NCBI RefSeq assembly: GCF_000745955.1
Contig: NZ_JQKH01000004.1
Location: forward strand, 1-64,000
Source: Alysiella crassa DSM 2578
GTDB lineage: Bacteria > Pseudomonadota > Gammaproteobacteria > Burkholderiales > Neisseriaceae
Length of the DNA stretch: 64,000 bases
Direction of reading: 5' to 3'
This document shows, one piece after another, positions 57,317 through 64,000 of this stretch. The notes below the pieces were generated by a model. That model did no database searches and was not told the origin of the DNA. It was given only the letters and a program-made list of their open reading frames with translations. The position numbers and the translations under genes are program-made. Every line of letters begins with the position of its first letter. Position 1 is the stretch's first letter.

Positions 57317-57390
57317 AAAATCATAAAAGCCACGCAAGCGTAGTTTGATTCTGAGGTTTGCTACATAACTATTTGATTTGATATAAAATA

Positions 57391-57433
57391 AGGCAGTCTG
57401 AAAACCACATTTTGCGCTTTCAGGCTGCCTGAA
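57391..57433. terminator. Inverted DUS pair between the glycosyltransferase gene and potE
   Basis: AGGCAGTCTGAAAA (one base off the DUS) and TTTCAGGCTGCCTGAA can pair between convergent genes. Confidence 0.45.
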
Positions 57434-57448
57434 TATTATTTAACTCAA

Positions 57449-58765
57449 TCAAAACGGCTGTTTCAAATCATATTTGGTAGAAACCACTTTGCCGTACAAC
57501 ACCCAACCCGCAAACACCGCCATACCGCCCCAGAACATCGCTTCTTGCCCCGAACCATACAGCGCGTAAAAACTGTACAAATTACCAATGAAGGCAATGA
57601 TGCTGGTAAACACCATTTCCTTGCGTGGCACATTTGCCGCTTTTTGCAAGACAATAATCGCCGACATAGACAAAATATACGGAATCAAATTGGTTACCAC
57701 CGCTAAATTCACCAAAATATCAAACTGTTTGCTCAAACCTTCGTCCATAGTCATAAACGCCAAAGCCGTTTGTACCGCCGCAATGATGCTCATGCCCAAA
57801 ACAGGGGTGTTGGTGGCGGTTACTTTGCCAAATTGGGGAATAAAATAGCCCTCGTCTGCGCCTGATTTAAACACTTGTCCAATGGTAAATTGCCAACCCA
57901 ATAATGAACCCGTGCAAGACAAAATCAACAACGCCATCACAATTTGTCCCACCGTATGATTAAACATACTGGCAAACACCAAACCAAACGGTGCATCACT
58001 TGCCGCCAAATCCGCGTTTGGCACAATCCCTGCTACCACATTAGTAGAAACAATATAAATAATTGCGGTAATTAATGTTCCCCATAATACGGCAATGGGT
58101 ACGTTTTTTTCTGGATTTTCAACCGCTTCTGAGTTGGCACAAGCCGATTCTAAACCCAAAAATGCCCATAAAGTAATCGCAATAGACGCTGGTACGGCTT
58201 CAAAAAAACCCATATTGTGCGGATTCCATGCCTCTGCGTACATACTCGGACTAAACCAAAACCAACCCAGCAAAGACACACCAATCACAGGAATAATCGC
58301 GCCCCAAACCGTTACGCTACTGATTTTCCCTGTAATGCGGGCACCACCAAAATTGGCAACCATCGTCAGCCAAACAAAGGCAATTGTACCCAATGCTACG
58401 CCCAATGGCGACAAATTCCAACCCATAAACGCCGCCAAATACCCCACAGCCGAAATCGCAATCGCCACATTCGCAATCAACAAAGACACGGCATAAGTAT
58501 AATTCGCCATAAAATTACCGCCTTTGCCAAACGAATATTCCGCATAACCGCCCATGCCCCCTGATTTGGTGCTAAAACGTCCGCATTTGGCAAACGCATA
58601 CGCCAAACACATTGACCCTACTGCTGTTACCAACCACGACAAAATGGAAATCGTGCCGACTTTCGCCAATTTTGCGGGCAACATGATAATGCCCGAACCC
58701 ATCATGTTTACGACTGTTAAAATCGTGAGTTGCACCACACTCATTTTGCTTTTATTTGTTGCCAT
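57449..58765 (-). CDS. potE: Putrescine-ornithine antiporter PotE
   Basis: This inner-membrane APC-family exchanger (438 residues, 12 helices) starts KMSVVQLTILTVVNMMGSGIIMLPAKLAKVG in segments typical of PotE (quoted in part: VVNMMGSGIIMLP). Its gene lies downstream of ornithine decarboxylase, so it should export putrescine in exchange for ornithine, giving acid resistance and energy. The ribosome site AAAAAGGAAAAA is complementary to the pyrimidine run of the predicted FNR-dependent sRNA. A 315-base structured spacer separates it from speF. Confidence 0.92.
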   Translation of the reverse strand: MATNKSKMSVVQLTILTVVNMMGSGIIMLPAKLAKVGTISILSWLVTAVGSMCLAYAFAKCGRFSTKSGGMGGYAEYSFGKGGNFMANYTYAVSLLIANVAIAISAVGYLAAFMGWNLSPLGVALGTIAFVWLTMVANFGGARITGKISSVTVWGAIIPVIGVSLLGWFWFSPSMYAEAWNPHNMGFFEAVPASIAITLWAFLGLESACANSEAVENPEKNVPIAVLWGTLITAIIYIVSTNVVAGIVPNADLAASDAPFGLVFASMFNHTVGQIVMALLILSCTGSLLGWQFTIGQVFKSGADEGYFIPQFGKVTATNTPVLGMSIIAAVQTALAFMTMDEGLSKQFDILVNLAVVTNLIPYILSMSAIIVLQKAANVPRKEMVFTSIIAFIGNLYSFYALYGSGQEAMFWGGMAVFAGWVLYGKVVSTKYDLKQPF

Positions 58766-58825
58766 GATTTTTTTCCTTTTTGAGGGATTTTCAGGCTACC
58801 TTTTACTACCCTACAAATTTTTGCC

Positions 58826-59020
58826 TACTACCCACCTGTTCCCTCTCCCGTGGGAGCAGACTTGCCAAGTTCTGTACTTCGTAGGGGCAGATTTCATATC
58901 TGCCCTTTCTACGATATTTGAATTGTGGTACTTCCCACAAGGCGGATATAAAATCCGCCCCTACGACACGATGAGAACTTGGCAGGTCTGCTCCCAAAGG
59001 AGAGGGGGTAGATGGTAGTA
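58826..59020. repeat. Long imperfect inverted repeat between speF and potE
   Basis: The outer arms run inwards from TACTACC (58826) and GGTAGTA (59020). They include CCCTCTCC, GGGAGCAGAC, TGCCAAGTTCT and their complements. Inside are two separate hairpins, GGGCAGAT/ATCTGCCC (58884-58905) and GGCGGAT/ATCCGCC (58941-58959). The whole could fold as a branched structure in the speF-potE transcript. It is unrelated to the other repeats in the window. Confidence 0.7.
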
Positions 59021-59080
59021 TTTCAACCATTGTGGGCAATATTTTATTTTTCAGGCAGCCTGAAAACTATTTCCCTTGTT

Positions 59081-61246
59081 TTAATTTTCCAAATCAATCA
59101 CATAACCAAATGCACGGCGTGAACCATCTTCCACCTTTTGCAAATACACGCCTTGAATTTCAGGTTCAAACCCTGGTAAGCAATTGATGCCTTCTTCCAA
59201 AGCCAAGAAGTATTTTTGCACCGCGCCACCCCAAATTTCACCTGGAACCACACACAACACACCTGGGGGATACGGTAATGCTCCTTCCGCCGCAATTTGC
59301 CCTTCAATTTCGCTCAAGCGCACCAATTTCACTTGATTGCGAATCAAACATTGTTGGGCGTCATAAGCCGACATCGCCTGTTTGCCCCAACCATCATGGC
59401 GGAACATATCGCGTTGCAATTGCTTCATATTATTGCGTTTGTAGAAATCGTGCATTTCTTGGCACAAACGGCGAATGGTGTAACCACGATAATAATCTTC
59501 GTTTTTGCCATAAACAGTTGGTACAACGTCTTTCATCAGGCTATTGTTTTCAATGTGTTTTTCAAATTGGGCAATCAAAGCCACCAAATGTTGCATTTTC
59601 GCCAGACTTTCGGCTGGTGTCAGCAAGAATAAAATGGAATTCAAATCGCATTTTTCAGGCACAATGCCATTGTCACGCAAGAAATTCGCCAAAATGGTCG
59701 CTGGAATACCAAAATCTTGGTACTCCCCCGTTTCCACATCAATACCAGATGTGGTCAATAACAATTTGCATGGGTCGACAAAATATTGATTTTCGCCATA
59801 ATTGGGGAAAGAATGCCATTTAGCATCGGGTTTAAACTGGAAGAAACGCAAATCGTCCAACATGTTTTCGGTGGGGTGGTCTTGCCATAATTTGCCGTCC
59901 ACCGTGTCTGGCACAAAAGGCTTAATCATGGTGCAATGTTTCAACAATAATTTGCGTGCTTCAATGCCTACGCGCACACAATCGCGCCACAATTTGCGTC
60001 CTGCTACACCCTCATGCATACGTGCATTCACGTCTAAAGCTGCAAACATTGGGTAGAAAGGGCTGGTTGATGCTTGTAACATAAAGGCATTATTGAAACG
60101 TTTATGATTGCAATAACGTTTTTGTCCTTTGATATGACGGTCTTTTTTGTGAATTTGCGAAGTTTGTGAGAAACCCGCTTGTTGTTTATGCACGGATTGG
60201 GTAACGATAATACCTGGGTCGTTTTCATTTAATTCCAATAATAAAGGCGAACAATCACGCATCATCGGAATAAATTGTTCATATCCTACCCAAGCCGAGT
60301 CAAATAAAATGTAATCACATAAATGACCAATTTTATCAACTACTTGTCTGGCATTGTAAATTGTGCCGTCATACGTTCCCAATTGAATGACCGCCAAACG
60401 GAATGGGCGTGGCAAATCAGCACGTTCAGGTGCGACTTTGCGGATTTCTTCACGAATGTATGGTTCATCAAAACACGCTGCGTCAATTCCGCCAATAAAA
60501 CCATAAGGATTACGCGCGGTTTGTAAATAAACAGGTGTTGCGCCATTGATGATTAATGCGCCCATGTGAATGGATTTATGATTATTACGGTCAAATAAAA
60601 CCAAATCGCCTTTGGCAAGCAATGCGCTGGTTACCACTTTATTAGAAGAAGATGTGCCATTTAAGACAAAATAGGTTTTATCGGCATTGTAAACTTTGGC
60701 AGCGTGCTGTTGTGCGGCGCAGGCTGCCCCTTCATGAATTAATAAATCGCCCAATTTCACATCGGCATTGCACAAATCGGCACGGAACAGGTTTTCGCCA
60801 AAAAAATGGAAAAATTCGCGTCCAGCAGGGTGTTTGGCGAAAAATTGTCCGCCCTGATGTCCAGGGCAATCAAAAGCGGCATAACCGCGTTTGGTGTATT
60901 CTTTTAATACGCTGAAAAAAGGAGGCGCGAGTTTGGCGGTGTAATCATCAGCTACGGCATCAATTTGTTTGCCATAATAATGGCGATTACCAAAACCCAA
61001 TTGAATCACGCCTTTGAGTTTGGGCAAAATGCCATCGGGAATGCTTTCTTCTGGTTGCAAAGCGATAAACACAGGCACATCAAAACCTGTTTCTTCCATT
61101 TTTTCAATGGCATAGTAAATATCGTCTGCTGAAGCCACCGCCGCCGCGATATTGGTAAAATCGGTTTGGCGAATATCCACCATTTCATATTCGGAAATAA
61201 AACCAGCTTGAACGGATGGACTGGCTGCGACTTTTAATGTTTTCAT
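59081..61246 (-). CDS. speF: Ornithine decarboxylase (SpeF/SpeC family)
   Basis: This PLP enzyme (721 residues) turns ornithine into putrescine. It has the three-domain form of the large bacterial decarboxylases: a receiver-like N-terminal wing, the PLP domain with its lysine in TQSVHKQQAGFSQ, and the C-terminal domain ending LPYPPGVLCVVPGE. Similarity to E. coli SpeC/SpeF is strong throughout. The start MKTLKVAASPSV at 61246 follows GGAG; the longer frame is rejected. With potE downstream this is the inducible, acid-stress type (SpeF). Confidence 0.95.
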   Translation of the reverse strand: MKTLKVAASPSVQAGFISEYEMVDIRQTDFTNIAAAVASADDIYYAIEKMEETGFDVPVFIALQPEESIPDGILPKLKGVIQLGFGNRHYYGKQIDAVADDYTAKLAPPFFSVLKEYTKRGYAAFDCPGHQGGQFFAKHPAGREFFHFFGENLFRADLCNADVKLGDLLIHEGAACAAQQHAAKVYNADKTYFVLNGTSSSNKVVTSALLAKGDLVLFDRNNHKSIHMGALIINGATPVYLQTARNPYGFIGGIDAACFDEPYIREEIRKVAPERADLPRPFRLAVIQLGTYDGTIYNARQVVDKIGHLCDYILFDSAWVGYEQFIPMMRDCSPLLLELNENDPGIIVTQSVHKQQAGFSQTSQIHKKDRHIKGQKRYCNHKRFNNAFMLQASTSPFYPMFAALDVNARMHEGVAGRKLWRDCVRVGIEARKLLLKHCTMIKPFVPDTVDGKLWQDHPTENMLDDLRFFQFKPDAKWHSFPNYGENQYFVDPCKLLLTTSGIDVETGEYQDFGIPATILANFLRDNGIVPEKCDLNSILFLLTPAESLAKMQHLVALIAQFEKHIENNSLMKDVVPTVYGKNEDYYRGYTIRRLCQEMHDFYKRNNMKQLQRDMFRHDGWGKQAMSAYDAQQCLIRNQVKLVRLSEIEGQIAAEGALPYPPGVLCVVPGEIWGGAVQKYFLALEEGINCLPGFEPEIQGVYLQKVEDGSRRAFGYVIDLEN

Positions 61247-61259
61247 GCTAGATACTCCA

Positions 61260-61292
61260 TTAAATTGATAAATTGTGCTGCTGTTTAGCCAT
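61260..61292 (-). other. Possible leader peptide frame before speF
   Basis: ATG at 61292 opens a frame for MAKQQHNLSI that ends in TAA just before the speF ribosome site (GGAG). E. coli speF is controlled by a leader peptide, but no sequence similarity to it is visible, so this is speculative. Confidence 0.2.
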
Positions 61293-61592
61293 TTTACGCC
61301 CATTAATTTCATATTAGCAAAAGGCAGCCTGAAGTTTTTTATTGCGAAAAATATTGATTTTGTGAAATTTTATATTTAAATTTGAGCAAATTTGACGAAT
61401 AGGGCGGTTTAGATAAGTCCATAAAGCATTTATTGATACAAAATGCTGAACTGGGGTTTTATTGATGTAAATTAATAAATAAATAGTTGATTGAATTTAA
61501 AAAAATTTAATTAAATTTCATTGGGATTTTTATTGGTGTAATTAGATAACAAATGATTTTTGATTGAATATGAATAAATTGGGTGTAAGATT

Positions 61593-61742
61593 TTCAGGCT
61601 GCCTGACAAGTACACGACATTTTTTACAAACACCTAAAATGTAGGGTGCGTACCACGCACCAAATGATTCAAATAATGTGGAATTTCGGTGCGTAATACG
61701 CACCCTACATGAGTTTTCTCGTGTACTGTAAGGCAGCCTGAA
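61593..61742. mobile_element. DUS-capped palindromic repeat K
   Basis: This is a complete copy with GACAAGTACACGACA at the left, both GTAGGGTGCGT arms, CGTGTACTGTAAGG at the right and a DUS on each side. Confidence 0.8.
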
Positions 61743-61834
61743 ACTGCTTTTTATGTCAAAATTTGTTAAAATGCCGATGATGTGAAACACAAACAGCAAC
61801 TTTTTCTTTTTGTTTATTTTTTGGAGCGAGAAAT

Positions 61835-63508
61835 ATGTCTCAATACGTTTATTCCATGTTGCGCGTGAGCAAAGTTGTGCCACCGCAAAAAACCATCATC
61901 AAAGACATTTCCCTGTCGTTTTTCCCTGGTGCGAAGATTGGCTTGCTGGGTTTGAACGGTGCAGGCAAATCCACCGTTTTGCGGATTATGGCGGGTGTGG
62001 ACAAGGAATTTGAAGGCGAAGCCGTGCCAATGAGCGGCTTGAAAATCGGTTATTTGCCGCAAGAGCCAGAACTTGACCCCGAAAAAACCGTGCGCGAAGA
62101 AGTGGAAAGCGGTTTGGGCGAAGTGGTTGCCGCGCAAAAGCGTTTGGAAGAAGTCTATGCCGCCTATGCCGAGCCTGACGCGGATTTTGACGCGCTGGCA
62201 GAAGAACAAGCGCGTTTGGAAGCGATTATTGCCGCAGGTTCGTCCAGTAGCGGTGGCGCGGAGCATGAGTTGGAAATCGCGGCAGACGCATTAAGGCTGC
62301 CTGAATGGGATGCGAAAATCGCCCATTTATCGGGTGGCGAAAAACGCCGCGTGGCTTTGTGCAAATTGCTGTTGTCCAAACCCGATATGTTGCTGCTGGA
62401 CGAGCCGACCAACCATTTGGACGCGGAATCCGTTGAATGGCTGGAACAATTTTTGGTGCGTTTCCCAGGGACGGTGGTGGCGGTAACGCACGACCGCTAT
62501 TTCTTGGACAATGCGGCAGAATGGATTTTGGAGCTTGACCGTGGGCATGGTATTCCTTGGAAAGGCAATTATTCATCTTGGTTGGAACAAAAAGAGCAGC
62601 GTTTGGCAAACGAAGCCAAATCCGAAGCCGCGAGAATTAAGGCGATGAAACAAGAGCTGGAATGGGTGCGCCAAAACGCCAAAGGTCGCCAAGCCAAATC
62701 CAAAGCGCGTTTGGCGCGTTTTGAAGAAATGTCCAATTACGAATACCAAAAACGCAATGAAACGCAGGAAATTTTCATTCCTGTGGCAGAGCGTTTGGGC
62801 AATGAAGTGATTGAATTTGTAAATGTTTCCAAATCGTTTGGCGACCGCGTTTTGATTGACGATTTGAGTTTCAAAATCCCAGCAGGTGCGATTGTGGGCG
62901 TGATTGGTGCGAACGGTGCAGGTAAATCCACGCTGTTCAAGCTGATTTCGGGCAAAGAGCAGCCTGATTCGGGCGAAGTGAAAATCGGTCAAACCGTCAA
63001 ATTGTCTTTGATTGACCAAAGCCGCGAAGGTTTGGGCAACGACAAAACCGTGTTTGATGAGATTGCCGAAGGGCGCGACATTTTGCAAGTGGGGCAATTT
63101 GAGTTGCCTGCGCGCGCGTATTTGGGGCGGTTTAACTTCAAGGGCAGCGACCAAAGCAAAATCGTGGGCAATTTGTCGGGCGGCGAGCGCGGACGTTTGC
63201 ATTTGGCGAAAACGCTGATTGCAGGCGGCAATGTTTTGCTGCTGGACGAACCGTCTAACGATTTGGATGTGGAAACCTTACGCGCTTTGGAAGACGCTTT
63301 GCTGGAATTTGCAGGCAGCGTGATGGTGATTTCGCACGACCGTTGGTTCTTGGACAGAATCGCCACCCACATTTTGGCGTGTGAGGGCGATTCCAAATGG
63401 GTGTTTTTTGACGGCAACTATCAGGAATATGAAGCGGACAAAAAACGCCGTTTGGGTGAAGAGGGCGCAAAACCGAAACGCATTAAATATAAACCTGTAA
63501 CACGTTGA
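61835..63508 (+). CDS. ettA: Energy-dependent translational throttle protein EttA
   Basis: This ABC-F ATPase (557 residues) gates the ribosome's first elongation step according to the ATP/ADP ratio. The two ABC domains have Walker A GLNGAGKST and GANGAGKST and signatures LSGGEKRR and LSGGERGR. The EttA arm domain and the linker (LEWVRQNAKGRQAKSKARL) are present. GGAGCG precedes the ATG. Confidence 0.96.
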   Translation: MSQYVYSMLRVSKVVPPQKTIIKDISLSFFPGAKIGLLGLNGAGKSTVLRIMAGVDKEFEGEAVPMSGLKIGYLPQEPELDPEKTVREEVESGLGEVVAAQKRLEEVYAAYAEPDADFDALAEEQARLEAIIAAGSSSSGGAEHELEIAADALRLPEWDAKIAHLSGGEKRRVALCKLLLSKPDMLLLDEPTNHLDAESVEWLEQFLVRFPGTVVAVTHDRYFLDNAAEWILELDRGHGIPWKGNYSSWLEQKEQRLANEAKSEAARIKAMKQELEWVRQNAKGRQAKSKARLARFEEMSNYEYQKRNETQEIFIPVAERLGNEVIEFVNVSKSFGDRVLIDDLSFKIPAGAIVGVIGANGAGKSTLFKLISGKEQPDSGEVKIGQTVKLSLIDQSREGLGNDKTVFDEIAEGRDILQVGQFELPARAYLGRFNFKGSDQSKIVGNLSGGERGRLHLAKTLIAGGNVLLLDEPSNDLDVETLRALEDALLEFAGSVMVISHDRWFLDRIATHILACEGDSKWVFFDGNYQEYEADKKRRLGEEGAKPKRIKYKPVTR

Positions 63509-63518
63509 TTTTGTGGTA

Positions 63519-63564
63519 TTCAGGCAGCCTGAAAATGCGAAAATGGCGTTTCAGGCTGCCTGAA
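63519..63564 (+). terminator. Inverted DUS pair after ettA
   Basis: TTCAGGCAGCCTGAAAA (63519-63535) and TTTCAGGCTGCCTGAA (63549-63564) form a stem after the ettA stop. Confidence 0.55.
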
Positions 63565-63597
63565 GATTTATTTTTCAATTAATACAAGGATTTTATG

Positions 63598-64000
63598 ATG
63601 AAAAAATCATTACTCACTTTATTATTACTCGGTGTATTGAGCGCGTGTTCGCAATCTGATGACACGCAGAAACCCACATCACCATCATCGTCTGCGACAA
63701 AAGTTGCTGCACCATCGGTTAATTCATCTACCGAAAAATCAGCAGAACAACCAGCAGTACAATCAGATAAAGCCAATTCTGATGATGCAGGGATTCTGAA
63801 TTACAAAGAAAAATTAGACATTGCCAAAATTGGTTTGGCATTACAAGAAGCAGGTTTTGCTGAAGCTGCAAATAATGGTAAAGAAGCAGAATGGAATCAA
63901 CGTCTTGCTTCTGCTAAAAGCAATGAAGATGTACAATCCGTGTTGCGCGAACAATTGGCGATTTACCGTAAAGGCGCGGAATATTTGGCAAGCAAACAGA
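63598..64000 (+). CDS. Lipoprotein of unknown function (partial at window edge)
   Basis: The first 134 codons are visible. The signal peptide KKSLLTLLLLGVLSAC has lipobox LSAC. A Ser/Thr/Ala/Pro-rich linker of about 50 residues follows, then a helical part with Ala/Glu/Lys (LDIAKIGLALQEAGFAEAA). No family was recognised. Two adjacent ATGs (63595 and 63598) follow AAGGA; the second has better spacing. Confidence 0.75.
   Translation, partial: MKKSLLTLLLLGVLSACSQSDDTQKPTSPSSSATKVAAPSVNSSTEKSAEQPAVQSDKANSDDAGILNYKEKLDIAKIGLALQEAGFAEAANNGKEAEWNQRLASAKSNEDVQSVLREQLAIYRKGAEYLASKQ

Larger units (their letters stand above)
61247..61834. other. Divergent region between speF and ettA
   Basis: No full gene is seen in these 588 bases. 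They hold a possible 10-codon leader frame before speF (61260-61292), an FNR-like site with one mismatch (TTGAT-GTAA-ATTAA, 61462-61475), palindromic repeat K (61593-61742) and a possible ettA -10 box TAAAAT (61767-61772). Confidence 0.55.

Noticed and set aside
57300-57390. TTGAT-like sequences near 57370 as an FNR site
   Set aside because: The second half-site is missing and the position lies between convergent gene ends.
58554-59018. A 154-codon rightward frame over the start of potE and the speF-potE spacer
   Set aside because: It is antisense to potE and created by the palindromic repeat; no ribosome site or recognisable protein.

Overview
The window is a chromosomal segment of a member of the Neisseriaceae. 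The main evidence is a very dense DNA uptake sequence (DUS): the 12-mer AGGCAGCCTGAA, or its complement, occurs within and between genes throughout. The conserved genes (pilW-rodZ-ispG, recR, a 9-gene atp operon, fnr/hemN, ccp, dapC, pdxJ-acpS, mutY) and the moderate GC content agree. The DUS dialect points to the Kingella/Simonsiella/Alysiella side of the family rather than Neisseria proper. The genus cannot be settled from the sequence alone.

Layout: 0-5 kb, the 3' end of an IS4-like transposase, a secreted SecD-head-like protein, der and ccoG. 5-10.4 kb, ndk, an amino-acid-binding lipoprotein, rlmN-pilW, rodZ and ispG. 10.4-20.6 kb, recD, a YceI protein, recR, an amino-acid ABC permease and ATPase, an HDAC-fold hydrolase, a TerC/CBS/CorC membrane protein, surE and a second binding lipoprotein. 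20.7-26.6 kb, fnr, hemN, cytochrome c peroxidase, a malic enzyme and yebC. 27-34 kb, atpIBEFHAGDC. 34-45 kb, cycA, several uncharacterised genes, argD-type aminotransferase, a FhuF-like reductase, an L,D-transpeptidase and dapC. This part is unusually rich in short palindromic mobile repeats. 44.5-54 kb, an RsmB-type methyltransferase, pdxJ-acpS, mutY, uup, an SDR protein, panC, a tyrosine-phosphatase-like protein and an isolated sucrose phosphorylase. 54.5-64 kb, a DUF808 protein, two LPS-type glycosyltransferases, speF-potE (ornithine decarboxylase and antiporter), ettA and the start of a lipoprotein gene.

Two things stand out. First, an FNR circuit is readable in the DNA. fnr and hemN share a perfect FNR box. 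ccp has a near-perfect one placed the same way. A third perfect box at 15602-15615 lies 41.5 bp from the predicted start of an 88-nt minus-strand transcript, which has a perfect TATAAT, a pyrimidine-rich anti-Shine-Dalgarno stretch and an intrinsic terminator. This looks like an FNR-activated small RNA of the FnrS/AniS kind. Second, three families of small non-coding mobile elements are present. One is capped by DUS at both ends, and its terminus matches the sequence at the 3' end of the transposase gene at the window's left edge.

Most genes are ordinary housekeeping. The least understood are the 654-residue protein with three internal repeats (38435-40399), the SecD-head-like secreted protein (320-1258), the 341-residue acidic protein (35869-36894) and the 343-residue protein at 43377-44408. 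No rRNA, tRNA or CRISPR array was recognised.
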